A DNA stretch of 64,000 bases from Streptococcus oralis. Lineage in GTDB: Bacteria; Bacillota; Bacilli; Lactobacillales; Streptococcaceae. The notes below the pieces were generated by a model. It saw nothing but the letters and a program-made list of their open reading frames with translations. It was not told where the DNA came from and searched no databases. Position numbers and translations under genes: made by a program. Position 1 is the first letter of the stretch; each line of letters opens with the position of its first letter. The DNA lies in NCBI RefSeq assembly GCF_003943415.1, contig NZ_RJPK01000001.1, positions 372,001 through 436,000 on the forward strand, read 5' to 3'. Positions 55,541-63,453 of the stretch are shown in pieces.

Positions 55541-55555
55541 GGAGAAAGAGATAAA

Positions 55556-56548
55556 ATGGAAACAAAAACAATGTCGTTCCGTGACACCATTATCCTTGCT
55601 ATGTCTGAGGAAATGCGTCGCGATGAAAATGTATTCTTGATGGGAGAAGACGTCGGTGTCTTCGGAGGAGACTTCGGAACTTCTGTTGGAATGCTTGAAG
55701 AATTTGGTCCAGAACGTGTCCGTGACTGTCCTATTTCTGAAGCTGCTATCTCTGGAGCAGCAGCGGGAGCAGCCATGACGGGACTTCGTCCAATCGTCGA
55801 TATGACCTTTATGGACTTCTCAGTCATTGCCATGGACAATATCGTTAACCAAGCTGCTAAAACACGCTATATGTTTGGTGGTAAGGGACAGGTTCCAATG
55901 ACTGTCCGTTGTGCAGCTGGTAACGGAGTTGGTTCTGCGGCCCAGCACTCGCAATCACTAGAGTCTTGGTTTACTCACATTCCAGGACTTAAGGTTGTAG
56001 CACCAGGTACGCCTGCGGACATGAAAGGACTGCTCAAGTCTTCTATCCGTGATAATAACCCTGTTATCATTCTTGAGTATAAGTCAGAATTTAACCAAAA
56101 AGGGGAAGTGCCAGTTGATCCAGACTACACAATCCCACTTGGAGTTGGCGAAATTAAACGCGAAGGAACGGATGTAACAGTTGTTACTTACGGTAAAATG
56201 CTTCGCCGCGTGGTTCAAGCAGCTGAAGAATTGACAGAAGAAGGAATTTCGGTTGAAATTGTGGACCCACGCACCCTTGTACCGCTTGATAAGGATATCA
56301 TCATTAACTCAGTGAAGAAGACAGGTAAGGTCGTACTGGTCAACGATGCCCATAAAACAAGTGGCTATATCGGAGAGATTTCAGCAATTATTTCAGAATC
56401 AGAAGCATTTGACTATCTAGATGCACCAATCCGCCGTTGTGCAGGAGAAGATGTGCCAATGCCTTACGCACAAAACCTAGAAAATGCTATGATTCCAACC
56501 GTTGAAAGCATCAAAGATGCAATCCGTAAAACCTATAACAAAGAATAA
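55556..56548 (+). CDS. acoB: pyruvate/acetoin dehydrogenase E1 component, beta subunit
   Basis: A 330-residue transketolase-like E1-beta, partner of AcoA, 15 bp downstream of it behind AAGGAGAAAG. Visible blocks are DENVFLMGEDVGVFGG, CPISEAAISGAAAGAAMTGLRPIV and the C-terminal transketolase domain (GKMLRRVVQAAEEL...VEIVDPRTLVPLD). Complete and unremarkable in itself. Its stop is followed by 558 bp of structured repeats before acoC, unusual inside an otherwise tight operon. Confidence 0.93.
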   Translation: METKTMSFRDTIILAMSEEMRRDENVFLMGEDVGVFGGDFGTSVGMLEEFGPERVRDCPISEAAISGAAAGAAMTGLRPIVDMTFMDFSVIAMDNIVNQAAKTRYMFGGKGQVPMTVRCAAGNGVGSAAQHSQSLESWFTHIPGLKVVAPGTPADMKGLLKSSIRDNNPVIILEYKSEFNQKGEVPVDPDYTIPLGVGEIKREGTDVTVVTYGKMLRRVVQAAEELTEEGISVEIVDPRTLVPLDKDIIINSVKKTGKVVLVNDAHKTSGYIGEISAIISESEAFDYLDAPIRRCAGEDVPMPYAQNLENAMIPTVESIKDAIRKTYNKE

Positions 56549-56596
56549 GATTGCATAAGATAAATTATGTAAACTATTTGTAGGTTTTAACTTTAA

Positions 56597-56638
56597 CAAC
56601 TTGAGATATGTTTTGTATCCAAGTTGTTTGTAAAGTTG
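56597..56638 (+). repeat. 42-bp hairpin repeat, copy 1 (acoB-acoC gap)
   Basis: Starts CAACTTGAGATATG and ends TAAAGTTG. Arms CAACTTG and CAAGTTG are a perfect 7-bp inverted repeat, extended by GATA/TATC with a bulged A. A second copy lies at 56723-56764. Confidence 0.75.
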
Positions 56639-56650
56639 CGACAGGAACGA

Positions 56651-56718
56651 ATCGAATTGTTATTATTCGATGAGTGACTTAGTAAGTCTACTAGGTTGAC
56701 CGCCTAATAGCGGCAACC
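56651..56718 (+). repeat. two further hairpins between the 42-bp repeats
   Basis: ATCGAAT / ATTCGAT (56651-56671, loop 7) and GGTTGaCCGC / GCGGCAACC (56694-56718, one bulged A, loop CTAATA). The whole acoB-acoC gap is therefore hairpin-dense. Confidence 0.6.
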
Positions 56719-56722
56719 GTAG

Positions 56723-56764
56723 CAACTTGAGATGCGTGTTGTATCCAAGTTACTTGTAGAGTTG
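56723..56764 (+). repeat. 42-bp hairpin repeat, copy 2 (acoB-acoC gap)
   Basis: Same length and layout as copy 1 with a few substitutions (ATGCGTGTTG for ATATGTTTTG). Its last base is the first base of the 104-bp unit A. Confidence 0.75.
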
Positions 56765-56867
56765 AACACGGGCTAAAAACTCGGAAAAAAGATAAATCTT
56801 CTTGGCTTCATCGAAGTCTGCGTTGATTTCCTATTTTTCAGTCGCTTTTTTACGCCCTTAGTATCAT
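56764..56867 (+). repeat. 104-bp hairpin repeat, unit A
   Basis: Begins GAACACGGGCTAAAAAC and ends GTATCAT. Paired segments GGGC/GCCC, AAATC/GATTT and the tip GGCTTC-ATC-GAAGTC form one long imperfect hairpin. Confidence 0.8.
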
Positions 56868-56873
56868 GTAATT

Positions 56874-56977
56874 GAATTCGGACGGAGGTCTGCGAAAAAA
56901 AGATAGATTTCCTTGTGTTCATCGAACACATCGTCAATCTCCTATTTTTTCATTGCCCTCTTCGTCCTTAATATCTT
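56874..56977 (+). repeat. 104-bp hairpin repeat, unit B (diverged)
   Basis: Exactly 104 bp, starting 110 bp after unit A. Stem segments differ from A and C but still pair: GGACG/CGTCC, GAGG/CCTC, AGATT/AATCT and the tip GTGTTC-ATC-GAACAC. Confidence 0.75.
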
Positions 56978-56983
56978 ATATTC

Positions 56984-57087
56984 GAACACGGGCTAAAAGC
57001 TCGAAAAAAAGATAAATCTCCTTGGCTTCATCGAAGTCTGCGTTGATTTCCTATTTTTTGGTCGCTTTTAAACGCCCTTAGTATCAT
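56984..57087 (+). repeat. 104-bp hairpin repeat, unit C
   Basis: Nearly identical to unit A; starts 110 bp after unit B. Paired segments GGGC/GCCC, TAAAAGC/GCTTTTA, AAATC/GATTT. It ends 19 bp before the acoC ATG. Confidence 0.8.
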
Positions 57088-57106
57088 AATTAGAATTGGA
57101 GAGGTC

Positions 57107-58150
57107 ATGGCTGATGACAAGCTAAGAGCGACTCCTGCGGCTAGAAAGTTAGCGGATGATTTAGGTATCAACCTCTACGACGTTTCTGGCTCAGGTGCAA
57201 ACGGTCGTGTCCACAAAGAAGACGTGGAAACTTATAAAGACACAAACGTGGTTCGCATTTCGCCACTTGCAAAACGAATTGCCCTCGAACATAACATTGC
57301 TTGGCAGGAAATCCAAGGAACTGGTCATCGTGGTAAGATCATGAAGAAGGACGTTTTGGCCTTCCTTCCTGAAAATATCGAAAACGACACCATCAAGTCA
57401 CCTGCTCAAATCGAAAAAGTGGAAGAAGTTCCAGACAATATCACTCCTTATGGTGAGATTGAGCGTATTCCAATGACACCAATGCGTAAGGTCATCGCCC
57501 AACGTATGGTTGAATCCTACCTAACTGCGCCAACCTTCACGCTCAACTACGATGTCGATATGTCTGAAATGCTAGCTCTTCGTAAGAAGGTTCTTGAACC
57601 AATCATGGAAGCAACTGGTAAGAAAATTACGGTTACTGACCTTCTTTCACTGGCTGTTGTTAAGACATTGATGAAACACCCTTACATCAACGCTTCGTTA
57701 ACTGAAGATGGTAAAACCATTGTCACTCACAACTATGTCAACCTTGCTATGGCAGTTGGGATGGATAATGGATTGATGACACCCGTTGTCTATAATGCTG
57801 AAAAGATGAGTCTTTCAGAGTTGGTTGTTGCCTTCAAAGATGTCATTGGTCGTACCTTGGATGGTAAATTAGCTCCAAGTGAGTTGCAAAACTCAACCTT
57901 CACAATTAGTAACTTGGGAATGTTTGGCGTTCAGTCCTTTGGTCCGATCATCAACCAACCAAACTCAGCTATCCTCGGGGTTAGCTCAACAGTTGAGAAA
58001 CCTGTAGTTGTAAATGGTGAGATTGTTATCCGACCAATCATGAGTCTAGGATTAACCATTGACCACCGTGTCGTAGATGGTATGGCTGGTGCTAAGTTTA
58101 TGAAAGACTTAAAAGCTTTGATTGAGAATCCAATCTCAATGTTGGTTTAA
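57107..58150 (+). CDS. acoC: dihydrolipoamide acyltransferase (E2) without a lipoyl domain
   Basis: A 347-residue E2. It opens directly with two peripheral-subunit-binding domains (about 6-42, RATPAARKLADDLG...GRVHKEDV; and 49-86, RISPLAKRIALEHN...GKIMKKDV), then a linker and the catalytic domain (about 115-347). The active-site DHRVVDG has His320. The N-terminal lipoyl domain usual in E2 is absent; the lipoyl domain is on E3 instead. GGAGAGG precedes the ATG and no in-frame lipoyl coding is seen upstream in the repeat-filled gap. The pneumococcal homologue, as I recall it, has the same form. Confidence 0.93.
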   Translation: MADDKLRATPAARKLADDLGINLYDVSGSGANGRVHKEDVETYKDTNVVRISPLAKRIALEHNIAWQEIQGTGHRGKIMKKDVLAFLPENIENDTIKSPAQIEKVEEVPDNITPYGEIERIPMTPMRKVIAQRMVESYLTAPTFTLNYDVDMSEMLALRKKVLEPIMEATGKKITVTDLLSLAVVKTLMKHPYINASLTEDGKTIVTHNYVNLAMAVGMDNGLMTPVVYNAEKMSLSELVVAFKDVIGRTLDGKLAPSELQNSTFTISNLGMFGVQSFGPIINQPNSAILGVSSTVEKPVVVNGEIVIRPIMSLGLTIDHRVVDGMAGAKFMKDLKALIENPISMLV

Positions 58151-58194
58151 GTCAGCTATTATTATTTTAGAGATTTAGATAAAGGAAGTAAGAC

Positions 58195-59898
58195 ATGGCC
58201 TTAGAAGTAATTATGCCAAAAGCCGGCGTGGATATGACAGAAGGACAAATCGTCCAATGGAATAAAAAAGTCGGTGAATTTGTAAAAGAAGGAGAAATCC
58301 TTTTGGAAATCATGACTGACAAAGTCAGCATGGAATTGGAAGCCGAAGAAGATGGATACTTGATTGCTATCCTCAAAGGAGATGGTGAAACTGTTCCAGT
58401 AACGGAAGTCATCGGTTACCTTGGAGAAGAAGGGGAAAATATCCCAACAGCTGGAGCGGCAGCGCCAGAATCAAAACCTGCACCTGCAGCTAGTGCCTCA
58501 AACGACGATGGTAAGAGCGATGATGCCTTTGATATCGTTGTAATTGGTGGAGGTCCTGCTGGTTATGTTGCAGCGATTAAAGCTGCCCAACTCGGTGGGA
58601 AGGTAGCCCTTGTTGAAAAATCTGAACTCGGTGGAACCTGCTTGAACCGTGGATGTATCCCAACTAAGACCTACCTTCACAATGCTGAAATCATCGAAAA
58701 CATCGGTCATGCAGCAAACCGTGGTATCGTCATCGAAAATCCAAACTTCACTGTAGATATGGACAAACTCCTTGAAACCAAGTCTAAGGTTGTCAATACC
58801 TTAGTTGGCGGAGTTGCTGGTCTCCTTCGTAGCTACGGAGTTACTGTACATAAGGGAATTGGTACCATCACTAAAGACAAGAATGTCTTGGTAAATGGTT
58901 CTGAATTGCTTGAAACTAAGAAGATCATCCTTGCTGGTGGTTCAAAAGTCAGCAAGATTAACGTTCCTGGTATGGAATCTTCACTCGTGATGACCAGTGA
59001 CGACATTCTTGAAATGAACGAAGTTCCAGAAAGCCTTGTTATTATCGGTGGTGGAGTTGTCGGTATCGAACTCGGTCAGGCCTTCATGACATTTGGTTCA
59101 AAAGTGACTGTTATCGAAATGATGGACCGTATTGTTCCAGCTATGGATGCTGAAGTTTCTAAGAACCTTCGCTTGATCCTTGAGCGTAAAGGAATGACCA
59201 TCTTGACAGGTACAAAATTGCAAGAAATCATCGAAGAAAATGGTCAACTTCGTATCAAGGTTGAAGGAAAAGACGATATCATTGCAAATAAAGCTCTTCT
59301 TTCAATCGGTCGTGTACCAGATCTTGAAGGAATTGGCGATGTTGAGTTCGAGTTAGACCGTGGTCGTATCAAGGTTAATGAATATATGGAAACTTCTGTT
59401 CCAGGTATCTATGCACCAGGTGATATCAATGGTACTAAGATGTTGGCTCACGCAGCCTTCCGTATGGGTGAAGTAGCAGCTGAAAATGCCCTTAAAGGAA
59501 ATCACGTTGTAGCGAAACTTAACTTGACTCCTGCAGCCATTTACACTCTTCCTGAAGTAGCAGCAGTAGGTTTGACAGAAGAGCAGGCTCGTGAGAAATA
59601 CGATGTTGCCATCGGTAAATTCAACTTTGCTGCGAACGGACGTGCTATTGCATCGGATGCTGCTCAAGGTTTCGTAAAAGTCATTGCAGATAAGAAATAC
59701 GGGGAAATCCTTGGTGTGCATATCATTGGTCCTGCAGCCGCAGAATTGATCAACGAAGCATCAAGCATCATCGAAATGGAAATCACTGTTGAAGAAATGC
59801 TGAAGACTATCCACGGACACCCAACATACTCTGAAGTTATGTACGAAGCATTTGCGGATGTACTAGGAATGGCCATCCATTCACCGAAGAAAAAATAA
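58195..59898 (+). CDS. acoL: dihydrolipoamide dehydrogenase (E3) with N-terminal lipoyl domain
   Basis: A 567-residue fusion. Residues 1-75 are a lipoyl domain (MPKAGVDMTEGQIVQW..., lipoylated Lys43 in MTDKVSME). An Ala/Pro-rich linker (about 80-105) follows, then the flavoprotein with FAD motif VIGGGPAGYVAA, redox disulfide GTCLNRGCIPTK, NAD motif IIGGGVVGIELG and the C-terminal catalytic HGHPTYSE. It is the complex's only visible lipoyl carrier and so probably serves E2 in trans. Ribosome site AAAGGAAG. lplA follows 59 bp later and can lipoylate it. Confidence 0.95.
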   Translation: MALEVIMPKAGVDMTEGQIVQWNKKVGEFVKEGEILLEIMTDKVSMELEAEEDGYLIAILKGDGETVPVTEVIGYLGEEGENIPTAGAAAPESKPAPAASASNDDGKSDDAFDIVVIGGGPAGYVAAIKAAQLGGKVALVEKSELGGTCLNRGCIPTKTYLHNAEIIENIGHAANRGIVIENPNFTVDMDKLLETKSKVVNTLVGGVAGLLRSYGVTVHKGIGTITKDKNVLVNGSELLETKKIILAGGSKVSKINVPGMESSLVMTSDDILEMNEVPESLVIIGGGVVGIELGQAFMTFGSKVTVIEMMDRIVPAMDAEVSKNLRLILERKGMTILTGTKLQEIIEENGQLRIKVEGKDDIIANKALLSIGRVPDLEGIGDVEFELDRGRIKVNEYMETSVPGIYAPGDINGTKMLAHAAFRMGEVAAENALKGNHVVAKLNLTPAAIYTLPEVAAVGLTEEQAREKYDVAIGKFNFAANGRAIASDAAQGFVKVIADKKYGEILGVHIIGPAAAELINEASSIIEMEITVEEMLKTIHGHPTYSEVMYEAFADVLGMAIHSPKKK

Positions 59899-59957
59899 AT
59901 CGAAGATAGAATAGACTGGAAAGGTATTTTTCAGTCTCTATCCTATAAAGGGATATC

Positions 59958-60947
59958 ATGAAATACATTATCAATCATTCAAACGACACTGCATTTAATA
60001 TCGCCTTGGAAGAATATGCCTTTAAACACTTACTAGATGAGGATCAAATCTTCCTTCTTTGGATTAACAAACCATCTATCATTGTTGGACGTCACCAGAA
60101 CACTATCGAAGAAATCAACCGTGATTATGTTCGCGAAAATGGTATTGAGGTAGTCCGCCGTATCAGTGGTGGTGGAGCTGTTTATCACGATCTGAACAAC
60201 CTCAACTACACGATTATCTCAAAAGAAGATGAAAACAAGGCCTTCGACTTCAAGAGCTTCTCAACCCCAGTTATCAATACCTTGGCTCAACTAGGTGTTA
60301 AGGCTGAATTCACAGGCCGCAATGACCTAGAGATTGACGGAAAGAAATTCTGTGGAAATGCCCAAGCCTATATCAACGGACGTATCATGCACCACGGTTG
60401 TTTGCTCTTTGACGTTGATTTGTCAGTCCTTGCTAACGCACTCAAGGTTTCAAAAGACAAATTTGAGTCAAAAGGTGTGAAATCCGTCCGTGCTCGTGTA
60501 ACCAATATTATCAATGAATTACCAGAAAAAATCACAGTTGAAGAATTCCGTGATTTACTATTGGAATACATGAAAAAAGAGTACCCAGAGATGACTGAAT
60601 ACACTTTTTCTGAGCAAGAATTGGCCGAAATCAATCGCATCAAGGATACCAAGTTTGGAACTTGGGACTGGAACTACGGTAAATCACCTGAATTTAACGT
60701 CCGTCGTGGAACAAAATTTACCAGCGGTAAGGTTGAAGTTTTTGCCAACATCATTGAATCAAAAATCCAAGACATCAAGATTTATGGTGACTTCTTTGGT
60801 ATCGAAGACGTTGCTGCAGTAGAAGATGTCCTTCGTGGAGTGAAATACGAACGCGAAGATGTCCTTAAGGCACTAGAAACTATTGATATCACACGCTACT
60901 TTGCTGGAATTAGCCGTGAAGAAATCGCTGAAGCGGTAGTGGGATAA
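59958..60947 (+). CDS. lplA: lipoate-protein ligase
   Basis: A 329-residue ligase that attaches salvaged lipoate to lipoyl domains. The lipoate/AMP loop is VVRRISGGGAVYHDLNNLNYT (quoted in part), with VGRHQNT upstream and the catalytic Lys region VTNIINELP following. A C-terminal accessory domain (about 250-329) is present. AAAGGGAT precedes the ATG. It lies at the end of the dehydrogenase operon, before a strong terminator; no lipoate synthesis genes are in the window, so lipoate is presumably scavenged. Confidence 0.95.
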   Translation: MKYIINHSNDTAFNIALEEYAFKHLLDEDQIFLLWINKPSIIVGRHQNTIEEINRDYVRENGIEVVRRISGGGAVYHDLNNLNYTIISKEDENKAFDFKSFSTPVINTLAQLGVKAEFTGRNDLEIDGKKFCGNAQAYINGRIMHHGCLLFDVDLSVLANALKVSKDKFESKGVKSVRARVTNIINELPEKITVEEFRDLLLEYMKKEYPEMTEYTFSEQELAEINRIKDTKFGTWDWNYGKSPEFNVRRGTKFTSGKVEVFANIIESKIQDIKIYGDFFGIEDVAAVEDVLRGVKYEREDVLKALETIDITRYFAGISREEIAEAVVG

Positions 60948-60951
60948 AAGG

Positions 60952-60984
60952 AAAAGAAGCTGGTTGTATGACCAGCTTCTTTTT
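60952..60984 (+). terminator. terminator after lplA
   Basis: AAAAGAAGCTGGT / ACCAGCTTCTTTT, perfect 13-bp stem, 6-nt loop, T-tract. Confidence 0.92.
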
Positions 60985-61006
60985 CAGTTATCTTATATAT
61001 AATAAT

Positions 61007-61034
61007 TTGTATTTTTTTAAAAAAGTGATATAAT
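61007..61034 (+). promoter_or_regulatory. promoter of the lactococcin-972-like locus
   Basis: -35 TTGTAT (61007-61012), 16-bp spacer, extended -10 TGATATAAT (TATAAT 61029-61034). AAAGGAG at 61058-61064 follows but no ATG is correctly placed after it. Confidence 0.6.
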
Positions 61035-61138
61035 ACAGATGTGAAGAGTTGCTCTGGAAAGGAGAAAAAACGGAAACTATATTTTGAGCAATTCATAATT
61101 TTATTGTTAAATAAAGCTTTTAATTTTAATTATGGAAG

Positions 61139-61381
61139 TTGAGTTGTAGCTTAGCGTGTCCTGTCTTTGCTGATTGGGTATCTGGTGGTAATTGGAGTTA
61201 CGGAGGATATCATGATCCAAGCAATTGGGGAGCTTTCTCAAATTATTTCCACGCCTATCGTTGGAATTGGTCAAGTGTGACTCGGGCAAGTGACAGCAAA
61301 TCTAATGTAGGTTATGCTTCTGCTCATTACATCATAAATAGAAATTTTGGTGAAGTTGTATACTTTAATTATGGATTTTAA
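61139..61381 (+). CDS. lactococcin 972 family bacteriocin; leader apparently disrupted
   Basis: The 80-residue frame encodes CPVFA followed by a mature region DWVSGGNWSYGG...SNYFHAY...SSVTRAS...VVYFNYGF. This is the Trp/Gly/Tyr-rich beta-sandwich pattern of lactococcin 972, which binds lipid II. Cleavage is expected after VFA. Only a TTG (61139) opens the frame, giving an 11-residue leader that is too short, without a ribosome site. Upstream, AAAGGAG (61058-61064) is followed by ACG where an ATG would be expected, and hydrophobic codons lie in other frames. It is followed by DUF1430 and ABC genes, the standard lactococcin-972 set. Confidence 0.7.
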   Translation: MSCSLACPVFADWVSGGNWSYGGYHDPSNWGAFSNYFHAYRWNWSSVTRASDSKSNVGYASAHYIINRNFGEVVYFNYGF

Positions 61382-61388
61382 TTGCTAA

Positions 61389-61427
61389 AGTTTATCTTAG
61401 AGAGGAAAAATCTCTCTAGGATAAACT
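61389..61427 (+). promoter_or_regulatory. 16-bp hairpin between bacteriocin and immunity genes
   Basis: AGTTTATCTTAGAGAG pairs with CTCTCTAGGATAAACT (16 bp, one G-U, loop 7). No T-run follows, so an mRNA stabiliser or processing site is more likely than a terminator. Confidence 0.65.
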
Positions 61428-61442
61428 AGAAAGAGTAGAATT

Positions 61443-63452
61443 ATGAAACGTTTATTTATACTTTTCTCGAACATTTTTATTCTAATCTTTCTGCTTTGGA
61501 TTGCCTTTATTTCCCCAAATACGCTCATCTACCGAAGCCTCCCTGTGGTAGGAGTTCTTAAACAAGAAAGAGCTGTCACCTATGAGGAGCTTTCAGCCAA
61601 CTTAGATCAGTTAGCAAGGGAAAGCAATAGTGTAATTGCTCGCCAGATTCAACAAACGGATTCGCAAGGTCAGGTCAAGTTCTCCTATGATATCTACGGA
61701 GAAGGAGAGCTTCCAAAGGGCATCAAAAAAGCAGATAAAGAAGTCGCTTCTAAGAAAAGCTTACTTACCAATTACTATATACTCTCAGGGAAGTTACCAC
61801 TCGAAAAGTTGGATCAAAAACTACACGAACTTGGTTTCTCAAAGACTTTCATGAATAAGCCTAATCTCTTGCAGAATTTTATGGCATTTTTTGGTTCCGG
61901 TTCCCAATCCTTAGCCTTGGTTATTTTTATTCTTAGCTTTAGTGCATTGGCCATTATTCAAAAAACACTTGAATTGAGGAGTGCAGGGATTCGTTATATT
62001 GCAGGGATGAGACGGTACCAACTCTTTGGACGTTCTCTCATGGAAGACAGCAGAGAGCTGCTTTTAGGATGTATTGGAGCCAGTGCCTTAGGATCCATTT
62101 TGATTTATTGCTTACAATTAACCCCCTTTGCCTATTCCTTCATTATTTCAAGTAGTATCATTTATAATACGCTCTTACTCATCGTATCAGCTCTCCTGTC
62201 CTTTATCTTTGCTTTCAGCATCCAGACGGTGCACTTAGTTAGCCTTTTAAAAGGGAAAATTCCAGTAAAAAGGATTTTAGTTTTTCTCTTTACCTGTCAA
62301 TTTCTCGCTGTTGCTCTCATTGGCCTTGCTATCCATCGGGTCAGTATCTATGGTTCTGTCTGGCAGACTTACCAAGAGGGGAAAGTGGCTTGGTCTAAAG
62401 AGACGAATTGGGTTCAAATTGGTGTAAATCGGGAGGATTTTTCACAGAATACAAACGAAGAGACGCAAATTGAGAACAGAGCAAAATGGTCTAAGCTCAT
62501 CGAGTCTGGCATCGAAAAAGGTGGTCTCTTGGTCTATCATCAGCTCGCATCTTTTAATTCAAAAGGCTTCATGAATGATCCTAGAACAGGGAGAAATCTT
62601 TCGATCACAGATTACGATCCTCTTGCCAATACTCTATATGCGACTCCAAACTACCTCGATATACAAAAAGTAGCTGTTTCCCCCGAGGAAAAAGAGCGTT
62701 TGAATCACTTGCAAGCTGGAGAATTTGGACTTTTGCTCCCTGAAAAGTTGAAAGGGCAAGAAGAGGAGTTGAAAAAACGCTATGAAGATTATCTGACTCC
62801 TAATGATGAACAAGGAAAGAGTCAGTTGCCTATGAAAGCACGGGTGACCTATCTTCCTAACAACCAAAAACGCTTTATCTATAATAATACACCGATGAAC
62901 TATCAGCAATTCTTGACCGATCCGATTTTGGTTGTTGTTCAACCTAAAAGCTTTGGTGGCTACGAAAATCCTTATTTCTCTCATCTTAATTCTTATCTCT
63001 ACTTTGATGGTCTGGAAAAAAGCAAGAAGCTAATAGCTGAGCATGGGCTTGAAAAAAACGTGAGTCAATACGACTATGCAGCGGCTGTCTATCAGCAGAT
63101 GACCCAATCCATTCAATTAGAGAACCTCATGGCCATTGCTGGCGGTATCTTCGGAATGGCGACTTCCATTCTACTCTTTAGCACCATGAATTTCCTCTAT
63201 TTTGAAGAGTTTAGAAAACCGATATTCCTGAAGAAGATTGCGGGTATGGACTTTTTGAAAATTCACCAAAGCATGCTCGTATCGGAGATTGCCATGCTGT
63301 TATTAGGTAGTGTCCTGATTTTCTTTCTCACACAGGAATGGTGGATCGCTATCGTCACGCTTTTATTATTTACGATTAATGCTTGGCTGATTCTCCTTTA
63401 CCGCTCGCACAAAGAAGAGCATTTCTTGCCCATTATTCTGAAAGGAGCCTAA
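61443..63452 (+). CDS. DUF1430 bacteriocin-associated integral membrane protein (putative immunity/permease)
   Basis: A 669-residue protein. One N-terminal helix (about 4-22) is followed by an extracytoplasmic region, then about four to five helices (about 155-305), a second large outside domain (about 310-555) and three C-terminal helices (about 565-660). This MacB/FtsX-like layout with DUF1430 is the membrane partner in lactococcin-972 loci, thought to export or give immunity together with the adjoining ABC ATPase. The start lies about 60 bp after the bacteriocin stop, behind AGAAAGAG. The ATPase gene begins 1 bp after its stop. Confidence 0.85.
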   Translation: MKRLFILFSNIFILIFLLWIAFISPNTLIYRSLPVVGVLKQERAVTYEELSANLDQLARESNSVIARQIQQTDSQGQVKFSYDIYGEGELPKGIKKADKEVASKKSLLTNYYILSGKLPLEKLDQKLHELGFSKTFMNKPNLLQNFMAFFGSGSQSLALVIFILSFSALAIIQKTLELRSAGIRYIAGMRRYQLFGRSLMEDSRELLLGCIGASALGSILIYCLQLTPFAYSFIISSSIIYNTLLLIVSALLSFIFAFSIQTVHLVSLLKGKIPVKRILVFLFTCQFLAVALIGLAIHRVSIYGSVWQTYQEGKVAWSKETNWVQIGVNREDFSQNTNEETQIENRAKWSKLIESGIEKGGLLVYHQLASFNSKGFMNDPRTGRNLSITDYDPLANTLYATPNYLDIQKVAVSPEEKERLNHLQAGEFGLLLPEKLKGQEEELKKRYEDYLTPNDEQGKSQLPMKARVTYLPNNQKRFIYNNTPMNYQQFLTDPILVVVQPKSFGGYENPYFSHLNSYLYFDGLEKSKKLIAEHGLEKNVSQYDYAAAVYQQMTQSIQLENLMAIAGGIFGMATSILLFSTMNFLYFEEFRKPIFLKKIAGMDFLKIHQSMLVSEIAMLLLGSVLIFFLTQEWWIAIVTLLLFTINAWLILLYRSHKEEHFLPIILKGA

Positions 63453-63453
63453 T

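Noticed and set aside
56549-57106. BOX, RUP or a CRISPR array in the acoB-acoC gap
   Set aside because: The repeats have a 6-bp spacer and long internal hairpins, unlike CRISPR, and do not resemble BOX or RUP sequences as I remember them. SPRITE membership is left open.
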